Source: Mycobacterium sp. IS-1264
Lineage (GTDB): Bacteria > Actinomycetota > Actinomycetes > Mycobacteriales > Mycobacteriaceae
DNA length: 64,000 nucleotides
Reading direction: 5' to 3'
Assembly: GCF_001954195.1 (NCBI RefSeq)
Contig: NZ_MBES01000008.1
Coordinates: 31,951 to 95,950, forward strand
Shown: positions 7,940-15,928 of the stretch, one piece after another
How positions within the stretch are numbered: position 1 is the stretch's first letter
Layout: each line of letters begins with the position of its first letter
Made by a program: the position numbers and the translations under genes
The notes under the pieces: generated by a model
Seen by the model: only the letters and a program-made list of their open reading frames with translations
Databases searched by the model: none
What the model was told of the DNA's origin: nothing

Positions 7940-9307
7940 TCATTCTGCCCCTGCTGCCTTCGGCAGGTGGACCGCTTTGTCTGCCGTGAATTGAGCATCG
8001 GCATCGCAAGCGAATCCCATCGACAACACCGTGCGGGGGAAGACGACGTCGGTAAGATATGCGAGTGCGACCGCCCACTGGTTGACGAGGCGCGGAAGCG
8101 CGTAAATGTGGTAGGCGCGGGCGACAATCTTGGCGGGATAGCCCGATAGCTGCACGCCTAGCGGGTTGGCTACGGCGTAGCGCGGACCCAAATCGACGAC
8201 CATACCCTTGTCGCTGTGACGGTAGTCCCTCCGCTCGCCGTAGCCGAGACTTGCGGCGACGTTGTGAGCCAACGTCTTACCTTGTCGGATCGCGTGCTGG
8301 GCGGTGGGCGGCGCGATCTTGCCGGGCTGGGTTAGGTCCGGAACGGCGGCGGCATCGCCAGCCGCAAACACGTCAGGGTGACCTGGTACCTGCAGATCGG
8401 TCTGCACCTTCAGCCGGCCCCGCTCGGTTTCCAATCCCAGTGTCGCGATCATTGGTGACGGGGTCACGCCAGCTACCCACGCTACCGTATAAGTGTCGAT
8501 CCGCGAATCATCAGTGAGCACAACATGATCGGCGTGAACCTCCTTGAGGGTAGTGCCCAGCCGGACCTCGATTCCGCGAGAGCGCAGCACACGCATCGCC
8601 GCGTCGCCGAGCTTCTGCCCCAGCTCGGGCATGACATGGTCGGCCAAGTCCAGTAGCACAAACCGCACCAAAGCCCGATCGAAGCCCATCTGCTTCGCCG
8701 CCGCATCGGCGAGCGCACGCAGCTGCGCCGTCAATTCGGAACCGGAGTACGACGCACCGACAACGACAATCGTGCGTCGCGCGGCCGCACGCGCTTTGTT
8801 TTCGTCGACGCATGCCAGCTCCAACTGCTCGATCACACGATCACGCAAATACAGCGCCTCGGCCGTCGACTTCAGCCCGTGCGCGTATTTGGCCAAACCG
8901 GGCGTATCGAACAGCCGGGTCACCGACCCGGGTGTTAACACCAGCCGATCCCACGACAGCGTCCCTATGTGGCCCTCTGGATCGGTGAACGAGAGGACAC
9001 GCCGGTCGAAGTCAACCCTGTCGACCCGGCCGCGCACCGCCTGCACGCCCTTGAGCGTTCCGGCCAAAGGAACACAGACAAACCGCGGGTCGACTAGCCC
9101 GCCGGCAACGTCCGCCAGCAATGGCGTGTACTGCAGGTAATCGACCGGCGAAACAACGATCACCTTGACATCCGAGGCGCGCGCCCTGTCTAACCGTCGC
9201 GCTAGCCGCCGCGCGCATTCGAAAGCGGCGAACCCGCTGCCGACGATCACCACCGAGCTGGCCGATTCCGCCTCCTCCGGTTGACGGTGAAGTGGGACCG
9301 CCTTCAT
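7940..9307 (-). CDS. Type II NADH dehydrogenase-like FAD oxidoreductase
   Basis: The 455-aa flavoprotein has an N-terminal FAD motif V-I-V-G-S-G-F-A-A-F-E and a second nucleotide-binding motif V-V-V-G-A-S-Y-S-G-S-E near residue 180. The FAD-binding A-A-G-D-A-A-A-V is followed by P-P-T-A-Q-H-A-I-R-Q-G, as in NDH-2 enzymes. The C-terminal region (residues about 390-440) is amphipathic, as expected for membrane docking. It probably oxidises NADH and reduces quinones or another acceptor. It is first in the leftward unit that continues with the Moco enzyme, and composite promoter copy 2 lies 121-178 bp upstream. A sulfide:quinone-reductase-like role cannot be ruled out. Confidence 0.87.
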   Translation of the reverse strand: MKAVPLHRQPEEAESASSVVIVGSGFAAFECARRLARRLDRARASDVKVIVVSPVDYLQYTPLLADVAGGLVDPRFVCVPLAGTLKGVQAVRGRVDRVDFDRRVLSFTDPEGHIGTLSWDRLVLTPGSVTRLFDTPGLAKYAHGLKSTAEALYLRDRVIEQLELACVDENKARAAARRTIVVVGASYSGSELTAQLRALADAAAKQMGFDRALVRFVLLDLADHVMPELGQKLGDAAMRVLRSRGIEVRLGTTLKEVHADHVVLTDDSRIDTYTVAWVAGVTPSPMIATLGLETERGRLKVQTDLQVPGHPDVFAAGDAAAVPDLTQPGKIAPPTAQHAIRQGKTLAHNVAASLGYGERRDYRHSDKGMVVDLGPRYAVANPLGVQLSGYPAKIVARAYHIYALPRLVNQWAVALAYLTDVVFPRTVLSMGFACDADAQFTADKAVHLPKAAGAE

Positions 9308-9427
9308 ATCTCATCTCCTGTTTGGCATTCGGGTATTCACATGGTGTCTGGAATCGGTTGCACGAGGTCGTGGTATCCCTTGGTGGCCACGGCGTCCTGG
9401 ATTGCGGCGTGGTAGACAGCTGTGGAG

Positions 9428-9485
9428 AGCATCGCCCGACACTGGTCCATCTGTCATCGCCCCTCAATACGATTCACCCGGGTGA
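9428..9485 (-). promoter_or_regulatory. Composite redox-island promoter/operator, copy 2 (NDH-2-like/Moco operon)
   Basis: Read leftward: TCACCCGGGTGA (9485-9474), 11 nt, GGGCGA (9462-9457), a 7-nt spacer TGACAGA, a degenerate last half-site TGGACC (9449-9444), 10 nt, then the -10-like GATGCT (9433-9428). ATGACA is a good -35 with an 18-bp gap to the hexamer. The 9308-9585 intergenic region contains nothing else I recognise. Confidence 0.6.
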
Positions 9486-9585
9486 TAAGTCTCAAGCTGC
9501 GACCGCACCATCGGATGCGCTGCCCGCGCCCTGACCGGCGCATGCTTCGGGAACCCTCAGCAGCTGAGCCGTGTCGTGCGATGAA

Positions 9586-10110
9586 TCATGCTCTCGCGGG
9601 GTGCAATTGCGCCGCACCGAAGGACACACTGAAGCGCTCGCACCATAGGACAACGCTGCTGAGCACGTCGGCGTCGTTGGGCACGGCGTAACCGGCGTTA
9701 CCCCGATTGGCACGCAGGCGGCCGAGGTCTATGTGGGTGCTGTGTGCAAACTTTCGCCATGGGAACCTGGCGTGGTCGACTGGTGTGTCGCTAAGCCATA
9801 CGCGCAGTCGAGGCCCCAAAGTGGTGCGCAGATTTTCCAGCCGCAGAATCTGTGCCCCATCACCCACGGTCATGAGGCGTGCAACTCCGCTGGTTCGGTG
9901 GATGTGACCGGTAAATTCGCCACAACGGGTGGTCTGTGCTCCTGGCGGCGGCCTTTCATCCGCGGTAGTCCTTATCAACAACTTCCACGGCTGCAGCCAC
10001 CACAGGACCACAGGCAGTCCGACGAGGGCGATCGCTCGTCGATCGTCGCGATGCGGCATCAACCACCAACAGAACCACACAGCCCTCGTCAGCCTGATTA
10101 GTCCGTGCAT
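9586..10110 (-). CDS. DM13-domain membrane-anchored protein
   Basis: The 174-aa protein has an N-terminal hydrophobic segment (A-I-A-L-V-G-L-P-V-V-L-W-W-L at about residues 26-39). A DM13 domain follows: S-G-V-A-R-L...L-R-L-E-N-L, P-R-L-R-V-W-L-S-D-T-P, H-I-D-L-G-R-L-R-A-N-R-G-N-A-G-Y-A-V-P, S-V-V-L-W-C-E-R-F-S-V-S-F-G. DM13 domains are predicted to be extracytoplasmic and have been proposed to take part in electron transfer through their conserved cysteine; the W-C-E here preserves it. Its ATG overlaps the lpdA stop (TGATG), so it is translated with LpdA. The physiological partner is unknown. Confidence 0.85.
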   Translation of the reverse strand: MHGLIRLTRAVWFCWWLMPHRDDRRAIALVGLPVVLWWLQPWKLLIRTTADERPPPGAQTTRCGEFTGHIHRTSGVARLMTVGDGAQILRLENLRTTLGPRLRVWLSDTPVDHARFPWRKFAHSTHIDLGRLRANRGNAGYAVPNDADVLSSVVLWCERFSVSFGAAQLHPARA

Positions 10111-11525
10111 CAGTTCAGATCATCGCGGGCTATGAGCCGGCGCGCCGCCTCGGTGACCGAGCCGGACAGCGACGGGTAGATCGCAAGCGTCTGCGCCAAA
10201 TCGTCGACGGTGATCCGGTTTTGAACAGCCATAGTGATCGGCAGTATCAATTCCGAAGCGATCGGCGCGACCACGACGCCGCCGATTACCACGCCGCTGT
10301 CCTGCCGACAAAATAGTTTGACAAAGCCATGACGCAGCTCCGACATTTTCGCCCGCGCATTGGTTTTCAACGGCAGCATGATCGTGCGGGCCGGAATAGA
10401 GCCGTCGTCGATCGCGGACTGCGAGACGCCGACCGACGCGAGCTCGGGGTGGGTGAACACCGTCGCCGCCACGGTGTGCAACCGGAGCGGATTAACGGCT
10501 TCACCGAGCGCGTGATACATCGCGATCCGGCCCTGCATCGCGGCAACCGATGCTAAAGGCAGAAGGCCGGTGCAGTCCCCCGCAGCGTAGATGCCCGCGA
10601 CCGGTGTCCGCGATACCCGGTCGACGCCAATGTAGTTGCCGGGCTCGGGTTCGATACCCACGCGCTGTAGACCCAACCGGCCGGTGTTGGGTACTGAGCC
10701 AAGTGACATCAATGCGTGGCTGCCCTCGACGGTGCGGCCGTCGGTCATTGTCACCAGCACCCCGTTGTCGGTGCGCCTTACGGATTGTGCACGGGCCATT
10801 TTGAGCAGTTTGACGCCGCGTTGGGCGAACGATTCCTCGAGCACCTGCGCGGCGTCGGCGTCCTCGCACGGCAACACGCGGTCGCGGCTCGCTACTACCG
10901 TTACGGTCACACCCAGTTCGGTGTAGGCATTTGCGAATTCGATGCCGGTCACCCCGCTACCCACGACGACGAGGTGGTCGGGCAGCGAGTCGAGGTTGTA
11001 GAGCTGGCGCCAAGTCAGGATGCGCTCGCCATCGGGGTGCGCCGACGGCAGGATCCGGGGGCTCGCGCCGGTGGCGATCAACACCACATCGGCATCGCGG
11101 ATCGTGGTGCTGCCGTCGCGCGCTGTCACCTTGACGCGGTGACACGCCAGACCGGGAGCCGCATCAACCAGCTCGCCGCGGCCCGCCATCAACTCGACAC
11201 CCATGCTCACGAGCTGGGCGGTGATATCCACCGATTGCTCGGTAGCTAGCGACTTGATCCGCTGGTGGATTTCTGCCACACAGACCTTGGCGTCGTCGAT
11301 GTCGATATCGAAACCCAGGCGGGTTGCCCGTCGCAGTTCAGTCCGCAGCCCCGTGGATGCGATAAATGTCTTCGATGGCACGCAGTCGCACAACACCGCG
11401 GCGCCGCCGACCCCGTCCGAATCGACGACGGTGACGCGGGCTACGGCGGGACCCCGTGCGGCTGCAACCAATGCAGCCTCGTATCCGGCCGGGCCGCCGC
11501 CGAGGATCACAATTCGGGTCACCAC
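10110..11525 (-). CDS. lpdA: LpdA-type NAD(P)H quinone reductase / dihydrolipoamide dehydrogenase-like
   Basis: It closely resembles mycobacterial LpdA (Rv3303c) over its whole length: V-V-T-R-I-V-I-L-G-G-G-P-A-G-Y-E at the start, C-D-C-V-P-S-K at the first-cysteine region, V-V-G-S-G-V-T-G-I-E-F in the NAD domain, and A-A-G-D-C-T-G-L-L-P-L-A-S-V-A. LpdA enzymes lack the C-terminal His-Glu dyad of true Lpd and reduce quinones, protecting against oxidative stress. The protein stops after R-D-D-L-N, about 22 residues earlier than I remember for the M. tuberculosis protein, where the DM13 gene begins. The GTG at 11525 was chosen by family alignment; another GTG at 11555 lies 6 bp after the DUF5709 stop. 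Probably a paralogue of the chromosomal copy. Confidence 0.9.
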   Translation of the reverse strand: MVTRIVILGGGPAGYEAALVAAARGPAVARVTVVDSDGVGGAAVLCDCVPSKTFIASTGLRTELRRATRLGFDIDIDDAKVCVAEIHQRIKSLATEQSVDITAQLVSMGVELMAGRGELVDAAPGLACHRVKVTARDGSTTIRDADVVLIATGASPRILPSAHPDGERILTWRQLYNLDSLPDHLVVVGSGVTGIEFANAYTELGVTVTVVASRDRVLPCEDADAAQVLEESFAQRGVKLLKMARAQSVRRTDNGVLVTMTDGRTVEGSHALMSLGSVPNTGRLGLQRVGIEPEPGNYIGVDRVSRTPVAGIYAAGDCTGLLPLASVAAMQGRIAMYHALGEAVNPLRLHTVAATVFTHPELASVGVSQSAIDDGSIPARTIMLPLKTNARAKMSELRHGFVKLFCRQDSGVVIGGVVVAPIASELILPITMAVQNRITVDDLAQTLAIYPSLSGSVTEAARRLIARDDLN

Positions 11526-11561
11526 AGCTGAAATCTCATCGACTGGCCGGAGCACAGGCCA

Positions 11562-12029
11562 TCAAAGACGCCATCCCTCACCGGCGCTGGTGTCTTCATC
11601 GACGACGATATGCATGGCGGCTTCCTCAGCCGAGGCAGCGCCGCCGTCAATGCCGACGTCGTGGGCAAGGTAATCCGCACCTGGATCCGTAGGGTCGACG
11701 TCGAAGGCGACGAGCCGACCTGCGCGCATGTCGCCAACCTGATCGTCGATTCGCTCACCATCGCTGTCGGCGGTATCACCGATTCCGTCGCCATCCCACT
11801 GGTCGGTCACGTCGGGCACCTCACGGGCAAGTCGGCGCGTCAGACTTTCGTGGGTGCGTGCTTCCCTCGCGGTGAGACCCCACGCCTGCAGTTCACGCGG
11901 GCGTTCTGGGGGTGAGTAGCCTTCGTCGAGGTCGATGCCAGTCTGTTCTGAGTCCAGGCTTTCTTCTGGTTCGAGCAGATGGGCCTCCACATCATCGAAT
12001 TCAGAAATCCCCATCAGCGCCGTCTCCAT
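11562..12029 (-). CDS. DUF5709 acidic protein
   Basis: The 155-aa soluble, very acidic protein has the DUF5709 pattern: Y-S-P-P-E-R-P-R-E-L-Q-A-W-G, S-L-T-R-R-L-A-R-E-V-P-D-V, G-D-x-R-A-G-R-L-V, and D-V-G-I-D-G-G-A-A-S-A-E-E-A-A-M-H near the end. The function is unknown. Such proteins recur in actinobacterial stress regulons. It is first in the unit DUF5709-lpdA-DM13, with composite promoter copy 3 about 90-145 bp upstream. Starts at 12029 (M-E-T-A-L-M-G) and 12014 (M-G-I-S-E-F) are both reasonable; the longer in-frame extension to 12092 reads as non-coding. Confidence 0.78.
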   Translation of the reverse strand: METALMGISEFDDVEAHLLEPEESLDSEQTGIDLDEGYSPPERPRELQAWGLTAREARTHESLTRRLAREVPDVTDQWDGDGIGDTADSDGERIDDQVGDMRAGRLVAFDVDPTDPGADYLAHDVGIDGGAASAEEAAMHIVVDEDTSAGEGWRL

Positions 12030-12116
12030 TCCGTATCTGCAAGGTCTTATTCGCGCTGCCAGGCCCGCTGCTCTGCTGAGACAACCGGACACAGCTGCGT
12101 AGCCGTAGACGTTTTG

Positions 12117-12174
12117 ATCATGGCGTGCAGAGGGGTGAACTGTCGTCGCCCACCTCCGTCACTCACCCGGGTGG
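12117..12174 (-). promoter_or_regulatory. Composite redox-island promoter/operator, copy 3 (DUF5709-lpdA-DM13)
   Basis: Read leftward: CCACCCGGGTGA (12174-12163, one mismatch from the palindrome), 11 nt, GGGCGA (12151-12146), a 7-nt spacer CGACAGT, TCACCC (12138-12133), 10 nt, then the -10-like CATGAT (12122-12117). It is back-to-back with copy 4 in the 12030-12522 divergent region, which holds no gene. Confidence 0.65.
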
Positions 12175-12436
12175 TGCACGACAGACGAATTGTCAAGACC
12201 GGTCGATCGGGTCGGCGGCAAGTTCACTGGCAGTCGATCCACGAGCTGTTCGGTGTTGAGTTCGTGGATGGTGCTCTTCAAACGACGTGCCGGTTGAACA
12301 GATCGACGCCTCGCTCGGTGAGATCGCGGCGAATTATTCGCCTTGACCCCAAGAGTTTTCGTCATCAAAGGCGCACTTCAGAAGTAGCGAGAGCGCGACG
12401 GCCGACCGGATGTGGTGGCTGCCGCGGGCACTGCAC

Positions 12437-12494
12437 TCACCCGGACGAATTGCCGCGGCGGGTGATGACTACTCACCCCGCGGCGGTGGATGCT
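12437..12494 (+). promoter_or_regulatory. Composite redox-island promoter/operator, copy 4 (sigma factor)
   Basis: Read rightward: TCACCCGGACGA (12437-12448), 11 nt, GGGTGA (12460-12465), a 7-nt spacer TGACTAC, TCACCC (12473-12478), 10 nt, then GATGCT (12489-12494), the same hexamer as copy 2. The start codon is only about 28 bp downstream, so the leader is short. It carries no GGAA/GTT-type ECF promoter signature, which argues against simple autoregulation by the sigma factor. Confidence 0.65.
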
Positions 12495-12522
12495 AGCACC
12501 AGAATGGCGAGCGGAGGGTCCT

Positions 12523-13230
12523 GTGGAGGCAAGCAAATACCGTACCTGCGGTGATAGCTCTGTGAGGCGAGAATCGGCCCAAGAGGGAACGGTACCGGAC
12601 GGCTCGTTGAGCGCTCAGTTTGAAAGCGCGGTCATCCCGCTCCTTGAACCTCTCTATCGGCAAGCTCTTCGGATGACCTCCAATCGAGCGGATGCGGAGG
12701 ACCTGGTGCAAGAAACAGTTCTCAACGCTTATGCCGGGCTCCGCGCATTCGAGCCCGGAACGAACCTCAAAGCATGGCTGCGACGGATCATGACCAACAC
12801 CTTTATCAGCAGCTATCGCAAGCAAAAGCGCCGTCCCGCAAAGCATCTGACTTGTGAGATTACCGATCGACAGCTAGTGACCAGTGCCTCACGCATGCCT
12901 GGGGGCCTACGGTCAGCCGAAGACCAAGCGCTCGAAATGCTGCCAAACCCCTACCTCAAGGCTGCAATGATGCTCTTGCCCGAGCACTTTCGCATCGTCG
13001 TGTATCTTGCCGACATTGCGGGATACTCCTATCGGGAGATCGCCGACATGATGGACACCCGGCAAGGAACCGTAGGTTCGAGGCTCAATCGCGGACGAAA
13101 ACAATTGCGGGATTTACTATCCGACTCGCGAGTCGACCATGCGGCCAGGACGGCCGACAAGGCCCCGCATGGAGGAAACGGGCACGGATATCGAGTTCAT
13201 GCGACTCGGTTAGTAGATCAGGATGTCTGA
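12523..13230 (+). CDS. ECF RNA polymerase sigma factor, SigH/SigR-like
   Basis: The 235-aa group-4 sigma factor has sigma-2 ([42 protein letters not shown]) and sigma-4 ([37 protein letters not shown]). The pattern, including [11 protein letters not shown], is that of mycobacterial SigH, the thiol-oxidative-stress sigma factor, but many positions differ, so it is a paralogue. The GTG at 12523 has a GGAGGG sequence 4 bp upstream and was preferred to the ATG at 12490, which falls in the promoter hexamer. No RshA-type zinc anti-sigma gene (HxxxCxxC) follows. The overlapping downstream gene encodes a small membrane protein. Confidence 0.9.
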   Translation: MEASKYRTCGDSSVRRESAQEGTVPDGSLSAQFESAVIPLLEPLYRQALRMTSNRADAEDLVQETVLNAYAGLRAFEPGTNLKAWLRRIMTNTFISSYRKQKRRPAKHLTCEITDRQLVTSASRMPGGLRSAEDQALEMLPNPYLKAAMMLLPEHFRIVVYLADIAGYSYREIADMMDTRQGTVGSRLNRGRKQLRDLLSDSRVDHAARTADKAPHGGNGHGYRVHATRLVDQDV

Positions 13231-13466
13231 TGAGTAAGGTGAGAGTTCAACGTGCGTCTGGGGTTTCCGCGTCGCCGCCCAGGCGTGTCAGCCTGACTCT
13301 GCCGCCACTGGAACATCTGGCGTTTTATGGCGGCATCGGTGCAATGGCGGTATTTGGGATCATGGAATGGCCCGTCGTCGTTGTGTTGGTGGTGGGTCAC
13401 ACGCTTGTCAACGGCCAAAATAACAAGGCCCTTCAATCATTCGGCGAGGCATTGGAAGAGGCTTAA
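13230..13466 (+). CDS. Small membrane protein coupled to the sigma factor
   Basis: The 78-aa protein has a basic N-terminus (residues 1-24) and a hydrophobic stretch from about 30 to 58 (H-L-A-F-Y-G-G-I-G-A-M-A-V-F, then V-V-V-V-L-V-V-G-H-T-L-V) that could form two short helices. An acidic C-terminal tail follows (F-G-E-A-L-E-E-A). Its ATG overlaps the sigma stop codon (TGATG), so it is translationally coupled. It contains no cysteine and no zinc anti-sigma motif. The position is that usually held by an anti-sigma factor, so a regulatory interaction is possible but unproven. I recognise no characterised family. Confidence 0.7.
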   Translation: MSKVRVQRASGVSASPPRRVSLTLPPLEHLAFYGGIGAMAVFGIMEWPVVVVLVVGHTLVNGQNNKALQSFGEALEEA

Positions 13467-13582
13467 CTGCAATATATTACGAGCTGACTCTGTGCGCGTG
13501 GCAAAGCCCCTCCAACGCGGGCGCCGCCGTAGACATTTGATCGGTCTCCTAGATGCATGAAAGCTGTAGTGTCACGAAGTGT

Positions 13583-14671
13583 TTAGCGTTGAAGTGCGCG
13601 CGACCAGGACGCCGCGAACTTGGACACCCCGTCGTGTTCGAGCACATCAAAAACGTTGGACAGATCGATACCGACCGCTGTCAGCCGGTCGAACACTTCC
13701 TGCGCCTGCACCGCCGTGCCGGTCACGGTGTCGCCCGCGATGACGCCGTGGTCGGCCACCGCCTCCAGTGTCGGCTCGGGAATGGTGCTGACCGTGTTTG
13801 GTGCCACCAGTTCGGTGACATACATCGTGTCGGGGTAAGCGGTGTTTTTTACTCCGGTGGAGGCCCATAGCAGGCGTTGCACGCGAGCACCGGCCGTGCG
13901 CAGTACGGTGTAGCGTGGCTCGGCTTCGAAGACCTGCTGGTAGGCCGCGTAGGCCAACTGCGCGTTTGCGACTCCCGCTTGCCCCCGCAATGAAAGTGCC
14001 TCATCGGTGCCGATCGCCTCGAGGCGCCTGTCGACTTCGGTGTCTACACGGGACACGAACAGTGATGCGACCGAATGGATTTGGGAAAGGTCAGCGCCCG
14101 CGCGCTGGGCGGCTTCGATACCGGCCAAGTAGGCATTCATCACCGCCCGGTGACGTTCGGCGGAAAAAATCAGCGTCACGTTGACAGAAACACCTCTGGC
14201 CAGCGCCGCCGTGATTGCGGGCAGCCCCGCAGCGGTGGCCGGTATTTTGATAAACACGTTAGGTCGGTCGACGATCTTGGCCAGCTCCACGGCCTGCGTG
14301 ACTGTCGCATCGGTGTCGTGCGCGAGCGACGGGTCCACTTCAATGGACACTCTTCCGTCGACGCCGTCGGAGGTCTCCCACTGAGGGCGCAGCACATCGC
14401 AGGCCGCCCGGACGTCATCGGTGATCGCCGTGCGGACCGCGGTGTCGATGTCGGTACCGCGACCCGTGAGCTCGGCGATCTGGCCGTCGTAGGCGCGGCC
14501 GTGTGTGAGTGCGCGCTCAAAGGTAGACGGGTTAGTGGTCACGCCGACAACGCTTCTTGTGTCGATCAGTTGCCGCAGCTTGCCGGAATGCAGCAGTGTC
14601 CGAGACAAATCATCCAGCCAGACCGACACCCCCGCCGCCGACAGCGCAGCCAGATTCGGGTTCTGAGTCAT
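13583..14671 (-). CDS. tal: Transaldolase
   Basis: The 362-aa class-I aldolase-fold enzyme transfers a dihydroxyacetone unit between sedoheptulose-7-P and glyceraldehyde-3-P in the non-oxidative pentose phosphate pathway. Visible signatures are [10 protein letters not shown] near the N-terminus and the Schiff-base lysine in [16 protein letters not shown] and L-W-A-S-T-G-V-K-N also match the long actinobacterial type. The ATG at 14671 overlaps the stop of the 51-aa gene (ATGA). Mycobacterial tal normally sits in the tkt-tal-zwf-opcA cluster, so this copy, last in an SDR-msrB-msrA unit, is probably a paralogue tied to NADPH supply during oxidative stress. Confidence 0.92.
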   Translation of the reverse strand: MTQNPNLAALSAAGVSVWLDDLSRTLLHSGKLRQLIDTRSVVGVTTNPSTFERALTHGRAYDGQIAELTGRGTDIDTAVRTAITDDVRAACDVLRPQWETSDGVDGRVSIEVDPSLAHDTDATVTQAVELAKIVDRPNVFIKIPATAAGLPAITAALARGVSVNVTLIFSAERHRAVMNAYLAGIEAAQRAGADLSQIHSVASLFVSRVDTEVDRRLEAIGTDEALSLRGQAGVANAQLAYAAYQQVFEAEPRYTVLRTAGARVQRLLWASTGVKNTAYPDTMYVTELVAPNTVSTIPEPTLEAVADHGVIAGDTVTGTAVQAQEVFDRLTAVGIDLSNVFDVLEHDGVSKFAASWSRALQR

Positions 14672-14823
14672 TCCGTCACCGCCGCTCGCCGTTCGCTGGG
14701 CCGCGGTAGAACCCATCCTGCGACACATGCGGCGGCGTAGAGGACCAGCGGCGCGTACCCGCTCAACAGCAACTGCCAATCGGGCGGGGTTGTCGGGACG
14801 CTGTGCTGTGTCACCGGGCCCAT
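14668..14823 (-). CDS. 51-aa single-span membrane peptide between msrA and tal
   Basis: The small frame starts at an ATG 4 bp after the msrA stop and ends in ATGA overlap with tal, so it fills the gap between the two genes exactly. It encodes one predicted transmembrane helix ([20 protein letters not shown]) followed by a positively charged tail. An upstream in-frame ATG at 14847 would overlap msrA. I recognise no family. The tight coupling on both sides and the clean hydrophobic helix support its being a real gene, perhaps tethering or assisting the Msr enzymes. Confidence 0.55.
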   Translation of the reverse strand: MGPVTQHSVPTTPPDWQLLLSGYAPLVLYAAACVAGWVLPRPSERRAAVTE

Positions 14824-14827
14824 GTCG

Positions 14828-15385
14828 TTATTGAGTGGGCTCGGCATGCTCTGCCGCCGCTGCCCCCGCGCCGACACCGTCGCCTCGGTTGGGTAACGTC
14901 CACTCGGGGCGTACGTAGTGGCAGGTGTAGCCGGATGGGTAGCGCTGCAAGTAGTTCTGGTGCTCGGGTTCGGCTTCCCAAAACTCGCCGGCCGGGTTGA
15001 CCTCTGTGACAACGGTGGCGGGCCACCGCCCTGAATCCTCGATGTCGGCGATGGTGTGCAATGCAATATTCTTTTGCTCGTCATCAAGATAGAAAATTGC
15101 TGACCGGTAACTGGTTCCGACATCGTTTCCCTGACGGTTCTTGGTGGTCGGGTCGTGGATCTGGAAAAAGAATTCCAGCAGTGCCCGGTAATCGGTCTCG
15201 TCTGGGTCGTAAGTGATTTCGAGTGCCTCGGCGTGGCCGGGGTGATTGCGATAGGTGGGATGTGTATTGCTGCCACCGGTGTAGCCGACGCGGGTGGACA
15301 CCACTCCGGGCTGCCTGCGGAACAGGTCTTCCATGCCCCAAAAGCACCCGCCGGCGAGAACCGCGATCTTGTTGTGCTCGGTCAT
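14828..15385 (-). CDS. msrA: Peptide methionine-(S)-S-oxide reductase
   Basis: The 185-aa enzyme has the catalytic G-G-C-F-W-G near residue 13 and the conserved [16 protein letters not shown], and [12 protein letters not shown]. It reduces the S-epimer of methionine sulfoxide with thioredoxin as usual electron donor. The start overlaps the msrB stop (ATGA at 15382-15385). Both epimer-specific reductases are therefore made together, in contrast to M. tuberculosis, where msrA and msrB lie at separate loci. Confidence 0.95.
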   Translation of the reverse strand: MTEHNKIAVLAGGCFWGMEDLFRRQPGVVSTRVGYTGGSNTHPTYRNHPGHAEALEITYDPDETDYRALLEFFFQIHDPTTKNRQGNDVGTSYRSAIFYLDDEQKNIALHTIADIEDSGRWPATVVTEVNPAGEFWEAEPEHQNYLQRYPSGYTCHYVRPEWTLPNRGDGVGAGAAAAEHAEPTQ

Positions 15386-15870
15386 GATTTCTGCTGGCCG
15401 TCGCTTTCGGGCTGCTCTGATACATCTTTCGTGAACAATCGCAGATATTGCTCATAGCCCTGGGCCTCCAGATCATCGCGATGGATGAATCGCAGCGATG
15501 CCGAGTTGATGCAGTAGCGCAACCCGCCGGCTTCTGGAGGGCCGTCCGGGAATACATGTCCCAGATGGCTATCGGCGTGGGCTGACCGTACCTCGACTCG
15601 CTCCATGAAGTGGCTGCGGTCTCGCCTCTCGACAACGCCATCCGCGTCGATGGGCTGGGTGAAGCTGGGCCAGCCACTTCCGCTGTCGAACTTGTTCACC
15701 GAGGCGAAAAGCGGTTCGCCAGAAACTATGTCAACGTAGATGCCGGGTTCATGGTTGTTGCAATACTCGCCGGTGAACGGAAGCTCCGTGCCGTTTTCCT
15801 GGGTGACGTGATATTGCTCTGGGTTTAGCGCGTCGAGCGCGGCAGGGTTCTTGCTGTATTGGTGTGACAC
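15382..15870 (-). CDS. msrB: Peptide methionine-(R)-S-oxide reductase
   Basis: The 162-aa MsrB has G-S-G-W-P-S-F, H-L-G-H-V-F and the catalytic R-Y-C-I-N. The four structural zinc cysteines of many MsrB proteins are absent ([10 protein letters not shown] replaces the usual C-x-x-C), so this is the zinc-free form. The GTG at 15870 is preceded by an AAGGAGA sequence; a longer frame to 15996 has no good start and overlaps the SDR gene. It sits 58 bp after the SDR gene and overlaps msrA. Confidence 0.94.
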   Translation of the reverse strand: MSHQYSKNPAALDALNPEQYHVTQENGTELPFTGEYCNNHEPGIYVDIVSGEPLFASVNKFDSGSGWPSFTQPIDADGVVERRDRSHFMERVEVRSAHADSHLGHVFPDGPPEAGGLRYCINSASLRFIHRDDLEAQGYEQYLRLFTKDVSEQPESDGQQKS

Positions 15871-15928
15871 CTGGTCTCCTTCGTTCGCAGACTTTATGGT
15901 CGTGCGCTTATCGTTTCGGTAGGTCGGG

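Noticed and set aside
12437..12522. SigH-type autoregulated promoter before the sigma gene
   Set aside because: No GGAA-N16-19-GTT pattern is found at a suitable distance; the island element fits better.
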